This document shows, one piece after another, positions 6,354 through 14,878 of a stretch of 32,888 nt of DNA. Within the stretch, counting starts at the first letter, position 1. Each line of letters opens with the position of its first letter. The stretch lies in contig PLYQ01000044.1 of NCBI GenBank assembly GCA_003153415.1, positions 1 through 32,888 on the forward strand. Direction: 5' to 3'. Position numbers and translations under genes: made by a program. This DNA comes from Rhodospirillales bacterium. GTDB taxonomy: Bacteria > Pseudomonadota > Alphaproteobacteria > Reyranellales > Reyranellaceae. Below the pieces are notes generated by a model that searched no databases, was not told the origin of the DNA, and saw only the letters and a list, made by a program, of their open reading frames with translations.

Positions 6354-7810
6354 GCCTTAGCCTCGTTCTGCATGTCCTGACGCTTGAGCGCGTGCCCGGC
6401 GCGGCCGCCGCCCGGCTTGCCGTCGCGCCACACGATCTGGCCGTTGCACAGCACCGTGTCGATGCCCCGGGCGGGTGAGATCGGTTTGTCGAAGGTCGCC
6501 GTGTCGATCACCGTCGCAGGATCGAACAGGCAGATGTCGGCATAGAAGCCGGGTCTGACCTCACCGCGCTTGGTGAGGTGGAAGCGCCCAGCCGAGTACG
6601 ACGTCATGCGGCGTACGGCATCTTCCAGTGGGAAGAGCTTGAGGTCGCGCGAATAGTGCCCCAGCACGCGCGGAAAGGTACCCCACAGGCGCGGGTGCGG
6701 ATGGGTATCGAACGGGATGCCGTCCGAGCCGATCATCGCGCCCGGGTGGGCCATGGCGCTTTGCACGTCCTTCTCGTCCATCATGAAATAGATCGCGCCG
6801 GCGGGCTGCAGCCGGTCGGCCGCCTCGCGCATCGAGCAGCCCATCTCCTGGGCGATTTCCTTGAGATCGCGGCCGCTCACGCCGGGGACCTTGTCGGACC
6901 AGGTGATCAGCACCTTGTCGGCGCGGTCGAGCATGTCGCTGCGCAGGATGGTCGAGCCGGCGATGTAGGGATAAACGTCGAAGGCGATCTCCTGCTGTTT
7001 CATCGCCTCGGTGAATTTCGGCAGAGTCTCCTTCATGCGGCCGAAGTTGGAACGGCCCGAGCATTTGTGGTGCGACACGATGATCGAGGCGCCGGCGCGG
7101 CGGCCGATTTCGAAGGTCTCGTCCATCGCCTTCAGGATGTCGTCGCCCTCGTCGCGCATGTGCGCCGTGTAGACGCCGCCCCATTTGCCCAGCGGCTTGG
7201 CGACCTCGGCCACCTCGTCGGTCGAAGCGGCGTTGGCCACGGCATAGAACAGGCCGCTCGACATGCCGATGGCGCCCTGTTCGAGACTCTGGTCGAGCAA
7301 ATCGCGCATCACGACGATCTCGGCCGCCGTTGCGGTGCGGCCGATGTCGTCGCCCATGGCGTTCATGCGCAGCGTGCCGTGTCCGATCAGGAAGGCGCCG
7401 TTGATGGCGGGCTTGGCAGCGTCGACCTTGGCGGCGAACGCCGCGAAGTTCTTGGAGACGTTCCCCTTCTTTTTCACGATCAGCGACAGGAAATGGCCGA
7501 TGTCGGACCGCACGTAGGGTGCGGCCGAGACGCCGCAGTTGCCGCAGACGACAGTCGTCACGCCCTGGCTCGCCTTCATCGCCATGGTCGGATTGTCGAT
7601 CAGAGCGGTGTCGTCGTGCGTGTGCACGTCGATGAAGCCCGGCGCCACGACCTTGCCCTTCGCATCGATCTCGTTGTCGCCGCGCAGCGAGCCAGGCGCC
7701 TCGACGGCGGCGATGCGGTCGCCCTTCAGCGCGACGTCGGCGGCGAACAGCTTCTTGCCGGTCCCGTCGGCCACCTGGCCGTTACGGATCACGATGTCAT
7801 AGGCAGCCAT
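6350..7810 (-). CDS. N-acyl-D-amino-acid deacylase (D-aminoacylase family)
   Basis: This 486-residue amidohydrolase-superfamily enzyme matches D-aminoacylases in length and motifs: DVHTHDDTAL (about 61-70, metal HxH), VVCGNCGVS (about 87-95, with the conserved metal-bridging cysteine), IGHGTLR, HMRDEGDD, SHHKCSG, and the C-terminal SDGIPFDTHPHPRLWGTFPR. These enzymes remove acyl groups from N-acyl-D-amino acids using zinc; relatives also act on dihydropyrimidine-like rings. It follows the MlrC-like gene by 10 bases on the same strand, behind a GAGGAAACC ribosome site, so the two are surely one operon. Together they suggest breakdown of D-amino-acid-containing or modified peptides. The exact substrate is not shown by sequence. 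Confidence 0.9.
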   Translation of the reverse strand: MAAYDIVIRNGQVADGTGKKLFAADVALKGDRIAAVEAPGSLRGDNEIDAKGKVVAPGFIDVHTHDDTALIDNPTMAMKASQGVTTVVCGNCGVSAAPYVRSDIGHFLSLIVKKKGNVSKNFAAFAAKVDAAKPAINGAFLIGHGTLRMNAMGDDIGRTATAAEIVVMRDLLDQSLEQGAIGMSSGLFYAVANAASTDEVAEVAKPLGKWGGVYTAHMRDEGDDILKAMDETFEIGRRAGASIIVSHHKCSGRSNFGRMKETLPKFTEAMKQQEIAFDVYPYIAGSTILRSDMLDRADKVLITWSDKVPGVSGRDLKEIAQEMGCSMREAADRLQPAGAIYFMMDEKDVQSAMAHPGAMIGSDGIPFDTHPHPRLWGTFPRVLGHYSRDLKLFPLEDAVRRMTSYSAGRFHLTKRGEVRPGFYADICLFDPATVIDTATFDKPISPARGIDTVLCNGQIVWRDGKPGGGRAGHALKRQDMQNEAKA

Positions 7811-7820
7811 GGTGGTTTCC

Positions 7821-9335
7821 TCAGGCTTCGTTGCGGCCGAGCCGCATGTCGGGATCGAACGGATAAAGCGGCCGCTTGATCTTGGTGTATTTGAACAGCT
7901 TGAGGTCCGACGCCGTGCAGCCGTCGCCGTCGCACATCACGATGTGCTTGGCGATCGGCTCGAAGCCGGCGCGGAAATGTTGGCGCGACTTGATCAGCAC
8001 GTACTTCTTGCGCCTTGGATCGATGCCGCAGTGGGTGAAGACGCCGAGATCGTAGGGCTCTGCGCGTTTCTCGGAGACCACGATCAGCATCTTGCCCGCG
8101 TCGAGCACGGCGGTGCGTCCCATGCGCACCGTGGTGCCCGTGGCCATCGGTCCGGTGACGGTGAACTGGCCGTCGGTGATGGCCTTCACCCTGCCGGTGA
8201 TCTTGAGCGGCTGGCCCTTCAGCCCCATGGCCGGCATGTCGACCTTGCCGCCGAGCTGCAGCGTCACTTCGGCGCCGACACCCGCCTTGATCATCTGCTC
8301 TACGCAGGCCGGGTCGCAGATCGGGCCGGCGACGGCGTCGTCGAGGCCCTGCTTGATGGCTTCTTCGATCACGCTCATGACGTCCTGCGTGCCGCCCGAG
8401 GCAGTGTTGTCGCCGTGGTCGGCCATCACCACCGGTCCCCCACCCGATGAATGGGCGTTCAGCGACTTGGCGCGCGCCACCTGCACGGAGAGCAGCTCGG
8501 GATGGAACAGGAAGCCTTCGCGCTTTTCCCAGGCGGTATCGAGGATCCGGTTGAGCAGCACTTCGCCGTCGGCCGTACGCTTGTCGCAAACGATGACCGA
8601 CGACAGCGCGAGATGGGGAATGTCGGCCTGGGGGAAGCCGCCGAACACCGAGGCGTTCAACACCTGGCCGGTGTCTTCGGCCTGGTTGGCCATGGCCATC
8701 AGGGTCTTCATCGGCTCGCGAGAGGGTGTGTGGACCAGCGAGCTGCTCATGATCGGACGGTTGCCCCACACCATCCTGGGCTCGATCTCGCCCGCCAACG
8801 TGCGCATCAGCGTACGGCCGGCGCGGCGCGCGGTGTCGGCCATGTCGATGTGCGGATAAGTGCGGTAGCCGGTGATGATGGTGGCGCCCTCGATCATGGC
8901 GTCGGTCATCTGGGTGTGGAAATCGAGCGCCACGGCGATCGGCACGTCAGGCGCGATCCTGCGGATGCGATTGAGCAGTTCACCTTCGCCGTCGTCGAAC
9001 TGTTCGGCGACCATGGCGCCGTGCAGCGCCAGCAACACGGCGTCACAGCCCTTCTTGATCTCCTCGACGATCGCCGTCGTCATCTGCTCGTAGGCGGCCT
9101 TGGTGACCGGGCCCGACGGATTGGCCGATGCCGCCATCGGCAGGGTGAATTCAGCGCCCGCCTTGCGCGCCACCTCGATGAAGCCGCCGAGCGAGGTGTT
9201 GGTGCCCTCGAACTCCGTGATGGCGGCCGGACCGCTCAAGGCGCCGGCGCGGGCGAAGGAGTCGATGGGGGTGGGAAGGGGCGAGAACGTGTTCGTCTCG
9301 TGCATCATCATTGCGACTACGAACTTTTTCGCCAA
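7821..9335 (-). CDS. M81 family metallopeptidase (MlrC / microcystinase C family)
   Basis: This 504-residue protein has the MlrC N-terminal domain (DUF1485) starting with MMMHETNTFSPLPTP, then LLALHGAM, ALDFHTQMT and ITGYRTYPHIDMADTARRA (zinc-site region), and the MlrC C-terminal domain from about residue 300 with VVMADHGDNTASGGTQD. MlrC in sphingomonads cleaves linearised microcystin fragments, but most homologues sit with amidohydrolases in soil alphaproteobacteria and have unknown substrates. The start is TTG 9335, with GGGAGAG a few bases upstream. It is the first gene of the pair with the D-aminoacylase. The 343-bp leader region contains a candidate small RNA on the opposite strand. Confidence 0.9.
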   Translation of the reverse strand: MAKKFVVAMMMHETNTFSPLPTPIDSFARAGALSGPAAITEFEGTNTSLGGFIEVARKAGAEFTLPMAASANPSGPVTKAAYEQMTTAIVEEIKKGCDAVLLALHGAMVAEQFDDGEGELLNRIRRIAPDVPIAVALDFHTQMTDAMIEGATIITGYRTYPHIDMADTARRAGRTLMRTLAGEIEPRMVWGNRPIMSSSLVHTPSREPMKTLMAMANQAEDTGQVLNASVFGGFPQADIPHLALSSVIVCDKRTADGEVLLNRILDTAWEKREGFLFHPELLSVQVARAKSLNAHSSGGGPVVMADHGDNTASGGTQDVMSVIEEAIKQGLDDAVAGPICDPACVEQMIKAGVGAEVTLQLGGKVDMPAMGLKGQPLKITGRVKAITDGQFTVTGPMATGTTVRMGRTAVLDAGKMLIVVSEKRAEPYDLGVFTHCGIDPRRKKYVLIKSRQHFRAGFEPIAKHIVMCDGDGCTASDLKLFKYTKIKRPLYPFDPDMRLGRNEA

Positions 9336-9518
9336 GACACTCTCCCGATCTCGTTAAACCCTTGAGTAATCTATCGAAAGGCAGCCAACCTGCGACGACA
9401 CCAGCTTTGCGCGTTATGCAGACCTGCTTCGCAGGAATCTTGTGCGTTGCAGAAAAGCCACACCTATTTCCCGAACCAACGGGCGTTAACCCTGTGAAAA
9501 GAAGGGTTCTTTTGCCTC

Positions 9519-9547
9519 TTGCATTTCCTTCGCACTTGCACCATTCT
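9519..9547 (+). promoter_or_regulatory. Candidate promoter of the small RNA
   Basis: TTGCAT (9519-9524) and CATTCT (9542-9547) are 17 bp apart. This places a start site close to 9551-9554, exactly where the structured RNA region begins. The -10 element is imperfect. An alternative -35, TTGCCT at 9512, would give too long a spacer. Confidence 0.4.
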
Positions 9548-9550
9548 TAG

Positions 9551-9652
9551 CGGGCAGCAAACGCCACCTCGGTGGCCGCATTGTTTGCTGTATGCCCGTC
9601 TTGGGCGTTTCCTCCCTAAACTCGGGCCGTGCTTGTCACGGCCCCTTTTTTT
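9551..9652 (+). ncRNA. Candidate small RNA with an exposed CCUCCC
   Basis: About 102 nt in the only gap longer than 300 bp. The 5' half is one long stem-loop: CGGGC (9551-9555) with GCCCG (9594-9598), AGCAAAC (9556-9562) with GTTTGCT (9583-9589), and an inner GCCAC-CTCG-GTGGC hairpin (9563-9576). A linker with TTTCCTCCCTAAACT (9608-9622) is predicted single-stranded and contains CCUCCC, complementary to Shine-Dalgarno sequences. The 3' end is a strong terminator. Both flanking genes lie on the other strand, so no protein gene explains a plus-strand terminator here. Alphaproteobacterial sRNAs with exposed CCUCC-type anti-SD motifs are known; I cannot assign this one to a family. The remaining DNA (9336-9518) holds a small CCTGC-TTC-GCAGG hairpin and AACCCT/AGGGTT arms but no gene. 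Confidence 0.55.
9624..9652 (+). terminator. Strong Rho-independent terminator
   Basis: GGGCCGTG (9624-9631), loop CTTGT and CACGGCCC (9637-9644) form a perfect 8-bp stem followed by C and seven Ts (9646-9652). Orientation is plus strand only; reading the other way the hairpin has no U-tract. Confidence 0.85.
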
Positions 9653-9678
9653 GGGCGCTCTTCAACCTGTGACGAAGG

Positions 9679-10572
9679 TTATTCGGCTGCCAGCGGCCGC
9701 GGCAGCAGCATTTCCAGGGCGTTCTCGCCGATCTGCCCGAGCAATCCCGTCATCAACTGCTCCACGCCAGCCAGGGCCGGCAGCTCTTCGTGCCGCGCTT
9801 CGTCCATGTAGAGCGAGCGGTTTATTTCGATCTGCAAAGCGTGGCGGCCGAGACTTGGCCGGCCATAGCGCTGGGTGGTGAAGCCGCCGGCGTAGGGCTG
9901 GTTACGCTGTACGCGCAGGCCCTGGGCGACGAGCCACCGTTCGGCGCACTCGACCAGCGCGATAGCACAGGACTCGCCGTGATTGTCGCCCAGCACGATA
10001 TCGACACGCCGCTCGCGCGAGCCGATGCCCGAGGCCGACGACGGCATGGAATGGGCGTCGATCAGCAGGGCGGCGCCAAACAGGCTGTAGGTCTGCTCGA
10101 CCAGCATCGACAGCGCCACGTGGTAGGGCCGCCAGCAGGTTTCGAGCCGCTGCTCGATCTCGTCGGCCGGAACGCGGCCGCGATAGATCGCCTCGCCGCT
10201 GGCGGCGACCCGGGGGATCATGCCGAGGCCGGCGGCGACCCGGGTGGTGCGGTGGTTGAGCGGCCGCGGCAGGGGGCCTTCGAACATGGCGGGATCGAGT
10301 TCGTAGGGCTCGCGGTTGGCGTCGACATAGGAGCGCGGGAAGCGGGCGGCCAGGAACGGCATGCCGAGCGTCGGCGCCGCCGCGAAAAGCTGGTCGACAA
10401 AGGCATCTTCAGCGCGGCGCAATGCCGCCAGCGGCACGGCCGCTTGGGCCAGGAACTCGGCGGGGTAGAGTGCGCCGCTGTGTGGCGAGGCCACGACCAC
10501 CGGGATGGTCTGGCGCGCCGGCAGTCGACAGTCCAAAGCGCCATGATCGGTGGGCATCGGCGAGGAATCCAT
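9679..10572 (-). CDS. N-formylglutamate amidohydrolase family protein
   Basis: This 297-residue protein has family landmarks VVVASPHSGALYP (metal/substrate loop, about 24-36), SYVDANREPYELDPAMF, LLIDAHSMPS and LQIEINRSLYMDE near the C-terminus. N-formylglutamate amidohydrolase (HutG type 2, FGase) hydrolyses N-formyl-L-glutamate to glutamate and formate in one branch of histidine breakdown. No other hut genes are near, so a different N-formyl or amide substrate is possible. The start is ATG 10572, because GAGG sits five bases upstream; an in-frame ATG at 10557 is the alternative and the longer frame from 10665 has no support. It is transcribed away from the tRNA. Confidence 0.85.
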   Translation of the reverse strand: MDSSPMPTDHGALDCRLPARQTIPVVVASPHSGALYPAEFLAQAAVPLAALRRAEDAFVDQLFAAAPTLGMPFLAARFPRSYVDANREPYELDPAMFEGPLPRPLNHRTTRVAAGLGMIPRVAASGEAIYRGRVPADEIEQRLETCWRPYHVALSMLVEQTYSLFGAALLIDAHSMPSSASGIGSRERRVDIVLGDNHGESCAIALVECAERWLVAQGLRVQRNQPYAGGFTTQRYGRPSLGRHALQIEINRSLYMDEARHEELPALAGVEQLMTGLLGQIGENALEMLLPRPLAAE

Positions 10573-10677
10573 CCAAGCCTCATAGCGCGTGGATCGGAGC
10601 CCGTCACGCGCCGTACTCTTGCCAAGTTGGGGGGGCCGATGTAGACGACCGCACCCTCGGTTCAAGGGACCGGCGAT

Positions 10678-10752
10678 GGGCGCGTAGCTCAGCGGTAGAG
10701 CACTGTCTTGACATGGCAGGGGTCACAGGTTCAATCCCTGTCGCGCCCACCA
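10678..10752 (+). tRNA. tRNA-Val (anticodon GAC)
   Basis: The cloverleaf is complete. The acceptor stem is GGGCGCG with CGCGCCC, the D stem GCTC/GAGC, and the anticodon stem CTGTC/GGCAG around loop TTGACAT, giving anticodon GAC (reads GUC, valine). The T arm is ACAGG-TTCAATC-CCTGT. The discriminator A is followed by an encoded CCA (10750-10752). The nadE start is only 19 bases downstream, so a shared transcript is likely. Confidence 0.97.
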
Positions 10753-10771
10753 TCGCCGAACCCCCAATCCC

Positions 10772-12820
10772 TTGATCTCCAATTTCTTCTCGCTCTACTC
10801 CCACGACTTCGTGCGCGTGGCGTGCTGCGTCCCGCGCACCCGGGTGGCCGATGCGGGCTACAACCTCGCCGAGACGCTGCGTCTGGCTGGAGAAGGCGAC
10901 AAGGCCCGGACTGCCATCATGGTCTTTCCGGAGTTGGGCCTCTCGTCCTACGCGATCGAGGATCTGCTGCTGCAGGACGCACTGCTCGATCAGGTCGAGC
11001 AATCGATCGCCAAGGTCGTCGAGGCATCGACGAAGCTCTTCCCCGTCCTGATCGTCGGCGCGCCGCTGCGGGTAAGCGGTCGGCTCTACAACACCGCCGT
11101 CGTGATCCATCGCGGGGCGATCCTGGGCGTGGTCCCCAAGACCTACCTGCCCAACTACCGCGAGTTCTACGAAAAGCGACACTTCGTGTCGGGCGCCAAC
11201 GTGATCGAGAGCAGCATCAAACTTGCCGGCCAGGACGTGCCGTTCGGCACCTACATGCTGTTCCGCTCGAACGGTTCGATCGTCGTCACCTTCCATGTCG
11301 AGATCTGCGAGGACATCTGGGTGCCGGTGCCGCCCTCGAGCCACGCCGCTCTCGCGGGCGCCGAGGTGCTGGTCAACCTGTCGGCGAGCAATATCACGAT
11401 CGGCAAGGCCGACGCGCGGCGCCTGCTGTGCGGCAGCCAGTCGGCGCGCGGTATCGCGGCCTACGCCTATTCGGCGTCGGGCCCGGGCGAATCGACGACC
11501 GATCTGGCCTGGGACGGCCATGCCGCGATCTACGAATGCGGCGACCAGCTGGTCGAGTCGGCGCGCTTCGAGAAGGACTCGACGATCGTCCAGGCCGATG
11601 TCGATCTCGGCCGCATCCGCCAGGAGCGCCTGCGCAACAACGGCTTTGCCGATTGCGCCGCGCAGGAGGCCGACAAGGTCGCGCGCTTCCGCAAGGTGGC
11701 CTTCGCGCTCGAAGCGCCCAAGGAGAAGGTCGCCCTTGATCGCGCCGTCGAACGCTTTCCCTACGTGCCGTCCGATCCTGCCAAGCTGCGCGACAATTGC
11801 TACGAGGCCTACAACATCCAGATCCAGGGGCTGGCGCAGCGCCTGCAGTCGAGTCGGACGGAGAACGCCGTCATTGGCGTCTCGGGCGGCCTCGATTCGA
11901 CGCATGCGCTGATCGTCGCCTGCCGCTCGATGGACCTCCTGGGCAAGAGCCGCAAGAACGTGCTGGCCTACACCATGCCGGGCTTCGGCACGTCGGACAA
12001 AACCCACGCCAATGCCTGGCGCCTGATGAAGGCTCTGGGTGTCACGGCGGCGGAGATCGACATCCGCCCGACGGCCAAGCAGATGCTGGGCGACATCGGC
12101 CATCCTTTCGCCAAGGGCGAGAAGGTCTACGACGTCACTTTCGAGAACGTGCAGGCGGGCCTCCGCACCGATTATCTGTTCCGCCTGGCCAACCAGCATC
12201 GCGGCATGGTGGTCGGCACCGGCGATCTGTCGGAGCTCGGGCTCGGCTGGTGCACCTACGGCGTCGGCGATCACATGTCGCACTACAATCCCAACGGCTC
12301 GGTCTCCAAGACGCTGATCCAGCACCTGATCCGCTTCGTGGCGGCCTCCGGCGACGTCGACAAGGAGACGGCCGCGATCCTGCACGACATCCTCGACACG
12401 GAAATCTCGCCGGAACTGATCCCGGCCGGCGCGGGCGGCGTCGTCCAGTCGACCGAACAGTCGGTCGGCCCCTACGCGCTGCAGGATTTCAATCTCTACT
12501 ATCTGACGCGGCTGGGCTTCCGGCCCTCGAAGATCGCCTTTCTCGCCTGGCATGCCTGGCACGACGTCGAGAAGGGCGCTTGGCCCGCCAACCTGCCGAA
12601 GGGGACGGAGCGCGCCTACACGCTGGCGGAGATCCGCAAGTGGCTCGAGCTTTTCCTGCGCCGCTTCTTTGCCAACCAGTTCAAGCGTTCGGCGCTGCCC
12701 AATGGGCCCAAGATTTCGTCGGGCGGCTCGCTGTCGCCGCGCGGCGACTGGCGGGCGCCATCGGACGGCAGTCCCGATGTATGGTTGGCCGAACTCGCCG
12801 AGCACGTTCCGGAACGATAG
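10772..12820 (+). CDS. nadE: Glutamine-dependent NAD(+) synthetase
   Basis: This 682-residue two-domain enzyme makes NAD from deamido-NAD, ATP and glutamine. The N-terminal nitrilase-type glutaminase carries the triad Glu54 (VFPELGLSSY), Lys123 (VVPKTYLPNY) and Cys179 (EICEDIW). The C-terminal synthetase has the pyrophosphate loop GVSGGLDST and later TGDLSELGLGW. Length and layout match the long actinobacterial/alphaproteobacterial form. The start is TTG 10772, since the following residues (ISNFFSLYSHDFVRVA) match the family N-terminus and no closer ATG would keep the catalytic Glu. No strong ribosome site is visible before it. It begins 19 bases after tRNA-Val, so its mRNA 5' end may be produced by tRNA processing. 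Confidence 0.95.
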   Translation: MISNFFSLYSHDFVRVACCVPRTRVADAGYNLAETLRLAGEGDKARTAIMVFPELGLSSYAIEDLLLQDALLDQVEQSIAKVVEASTKLFPVLIVGAPLRVSGRLYNTAVVIHRGAILGVVPKTYLPNYREFYEKRHFVSGANVIESSIKLAGQDVPFGTYMLFRSNGSIVVTFHVEICEDIWVPVPPSSHAALAGAEVLVNLSASNITIGKADARRLLCGSQSARGIAAYAYSASGPGESTTDLAWDGHAAIYECGDQLVESARFEKDSTIVQADVDLGRIRQERLRNNGFADCAAQEADKVARFRKVAFALEAPKEKVALDRAVERFPYVPSDPAKLRDNCYEAYNIQIQGLAQRLQSSRTENAVIGVSGGLDSTHALIVACRSMDLLGKSRKNVLAYTMPGFGTSDKTHANAWRLMKALGVTAAEIDIRPTAKQMLGDIGHPFAKGEKVYDVTFENVQAGLRTDYLFRLANQHRGMVVGTGDLSELGLGWCTYGVGDHMSHYNPNGSVSKTLIQHLIRFVAASGDVDKETAAILHDILDTEISPELIPAGAGGVVQSTEQSVGPYALQDFNLYYLTRLGFRPSKIAFLAWHAWHDVEKGAWPANLPKGTERAYTLAEIRKWLELFLRRFFANQFKRSALPNGPKISSGGSLSPRGDWRAPSDGSPDVWLAELAEHVPER

Positions 12821-12847
12821 ACTTGGGCGTTGTGTAGGGAGGCAAGC

Positions 12848-13270
12848 ATGCCGCTTAAGATCAAGAAGACGGTGAAGCAGATGGTCGACGAGGCAAACGC
12901 CGCCATCGAGACCCTGCCACTCGGCGAAGCGATCAAGCTGGTCGGCAAACCCGGCATCACCTTCATCGACATCCGCGATCCGCGCGAGCTGTGGCGCGAC
13001 GGCACGATCCCCGGCGCGATCAATGTGACGCGCGGCATGCTGGAAATGTGGATCGATCCCGAGAGCCCCTACGCCAAGGACTATTTCCAGAGCGGCAACA
13101 AGTTCGTCTTCTTCTGCGCCGGCGCCTGGCGCTCGGCGATGGCCACCAAGACGGCGCAGGACATGGGGCTCACGCCGGTGGCCCACTTCGAAGGCGGCTT
13201 CGCTGCCTGGAAGAAGGCCGGCGGGCCGGTCGAGAAGGTCGAGCCCAAGGAAGCCAAGAAACAGGCATGA
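12848..13270 (+). CDS. Rhodanese-like domain protein
   Basis: A single rhodanese domain of 140 residues with FIDIRDPRELWRDGTIPGA (about 39-57) and the active-site loop FFCAGAWRSAMAT (88-100, nucleophile Cys90). The six-residue loop after the cysteine is the size used for sulfane-sulfur transfer. The ATG at 12848 follows a GGGAGG site 6 bases upstream. The stop overlaps the next start (ATGA), making it the first gene of a four-gene operon with an acyl-CoA synthetase, DUF3237 and DUF1989. Why a sulfurtransferase should lead this operon is unclear; a thioester- or thiol-related step is conceivable. Confidence 0.88.
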   Translation: MPLKIKKTVKQMVDEANAAIETLPLGEAIKLVGKPGITFIDIRDPRELWRDGTIPGAINVTRGMLEMWIDPESPYAKDYFQSGNKFVFFCAGAWRSAMATKTAQDMGLTPVAHFEGGFAAWKKAGGPVEKVEPKEAKKQA

Positions 13271-14871
13271 GTCCTCCCGATACCGCTTTGGTGCCGCAGC
13301 CGTCGTTGGCCGACTTTCCCGAGTTCGTCTCGATCCCGGTGAGGGTGGCGCTGAACGCCCGGCTGTTTCCCGACAAGCGGGCGGCGGTATGCGAGGGCAA
13401 GACGCGCACCTGGCGTGAGTTCGACAAGCGCATCAACAAGATCGCCCGCACTCTGGCCGGCATGGGCGTGGGCCGCGGCGACAAGATCGCCATCCTCGCC
13501 GCCAACTCGGTCGAGTACCTGGAAACATTCATGGGCGGTCTGCGAGCCGGCGCCTGCGTGGTGCCGCTGTCGACCATGGCGGCGGCCGATTCGCTGGAGA
13601 AGATGCTCGACGATTGCGACGCCAAGGTGCTGTTCCTGTCGGACCAGTATCGCGGTCTGGTCGAGCCTTACGACGGCCGCCTGTCGAAGCTGATCGCAGG
13701 CGGTCGCATCGCCTACGACTTCAAGCGACGGGGCTGGGACGATTTCGAGAACTGGCTGGCGGCCGCCGGCGATGCCCCGTTCGAGGTGCCGATCGGCCAG
13801 CTCGACGACTTCAACATCATCTATAGCTCCGGTACCACCGGCCTGCCCAAGGGCATCCTGCACAGCCACGCCATGCGCGATCTTCTCGCAGTGAGGTTCA
13901 CGGCGTTCGATTACGGCCCCGACACGATCTCGCTCGCCTCGACGCCGCTCTACTCCAACACCACGCTCGTTTCCGTTTTGGCGACGATCGGGACAGGCGG
14001 CACGACCATTGTCATGCCGAAGTCCGACGTGGTAAAATTCCTTGAGATCGCCCAGCGCGAGCGGGTGACCCACGCCATGCTGGTGCCGGTGCAGTATCAG
14101 CGCGTGCTCGCGCATCCGGACTTCGGCAAGTACGACCTGTCGAGCTTCAAGTGCAAGCTGTCGACCAGCGCGCCGTTGCGCGCCCATATCAAAGCCGATT
14201 GCCTGGCGCGCTGGCCGGGCCGGCTGATCGAGATCTACGGCCTGACCGAGGGCGGCGGCTCGTGCACGCTCGAGGCCAACCTCCATCCCGACAAGCTCCA
14301 CACCGTGGGCAAGCCGGGCCTCGGCAGCGAAGTCATCGTGCTCGACGAGGAGGGAAGGGTGCTGCCACAGGGCGAGGTTGGTGAGCTCGCCGGCTGTGGG
14401 CAGGCGATGATGAAGGGCTACTACAAGCAGGAAGACAAGACGCGCGATCTCTTCTGGCATCATCCCGAGGGCCGGCTGTTCTTCAAGTCTGGCGACATGG
14501 GCCGGATCGACGAGGACGGCTTCGTCGTCCTGCTCGACCGCAAGAAGGACATGATCATTTCCGGCGGCTTCAACGTCTATGCCGCCGACATCGAGGTGCT
14601 GCTGCTCAGGCACCCCGACGTGATCGACGTGGCCGTCATCGGCATCCCGAGCGAGCAGTGGGGCGAATCGCCGATGGCGCTCGGCGTGCGCCGGGCCGGC
14701 GCCACGGCGACGGAGGAAGAGATCCGCGCGTGGGCCAACGGTCAGCTCAGCAAGACCCAGCGACTGGTCGCCGTCGAATTCCGCGACTCGCTTCCGCGCA
14801 GCACCATCGGCAAGATCATGAAGCGCGAATTGCGCGAACCCTATTGGGCGGGCCACAACGCCAAGATCTGA
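13267..14871 (+). CDS. Acyl-CoA synthetase (AMP-forming, class I adenylating enzyme)
   Basis: This 534-residue ligase carries all the adenylation motifs: IIYSSGTTGLPKGILHSH (ATP P-loop), EIYGLTEGGG (A5), SGDMGRIDEDGFVVLLDRKK (A7-A8) and the catalytic lysine in STIGKIMKREL near the C-terminus. It activates a carboxylic acid with ATP and then forms the CoA thioester. Motif spacing is like medium-chain or aromatic acid ligases; the acid is not predictable. It starts with an ATGA overlap after the rhodanese gene and is followed by DUF3237 after seven bases. A 621-codon frame on the opposite strand is a shadow. Confidence 0.92.
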   Translation: MSPPDTALVPQPSLADFPEFVSIPVRVALNARLFPDKRAAVCEGKTRTWREFDKRINKIARTLAGMGVGRGDKIAILAANSVEYLETFMGGLRAGACVVPLSTMAAADSLEKMLDDCDAKVLFLSDQYRGLVEPYDGRLSKLIAGGRIAYDFKRRGWDDFENWLAAAGDAPFEVPIGQLDDFNIIYSSGTTGLPKGILHSHAMRDLLAVRFTAFDYGPDTISLASTPLYSNTTLVSVLATIGTGGTTIVMPKSDVVKFLEIAQRERVTHAMLVPVQYQRVLAHPDFGKYDLSSFKCKLSTSAPLRAHIKADCLARWPGRLIEIYGLTEGGGSCTLEANLHPDKLHTVGKPGLGSEVIVLDEEGRVLPQGEVGELAGCGQAMMKGYYKQEDKTRDLFWHHPEGRLFFKSGDMGRIDEDGFVVLLDRKKDMIISGGFNVYAADIEVLLLRHPDVIDVAVIGIPSEQWGESPMALGVRRAGATATEEEIRAWANGQLSKTQRLVAVEFRDSLPRSTIGKIMKRELREPYWAGHNAKI

Positions 14872-14878
14872 GGCGACG

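Noticed and set aside
10678-10752. Integration (att) site at the tRNA 3' end
   Set aside because: No integrase gene and no visible second copy of the tRNA 3' end occur in the window.
10604-13186. 860-codon open frame antisense to nadE
   Set aside because: It is a codon-bias shadow: it is rich in Arg, Asp, His and Gln and has no domain pattern, while the plus strand encodes a complete NAD synthetase and a rhodanese.
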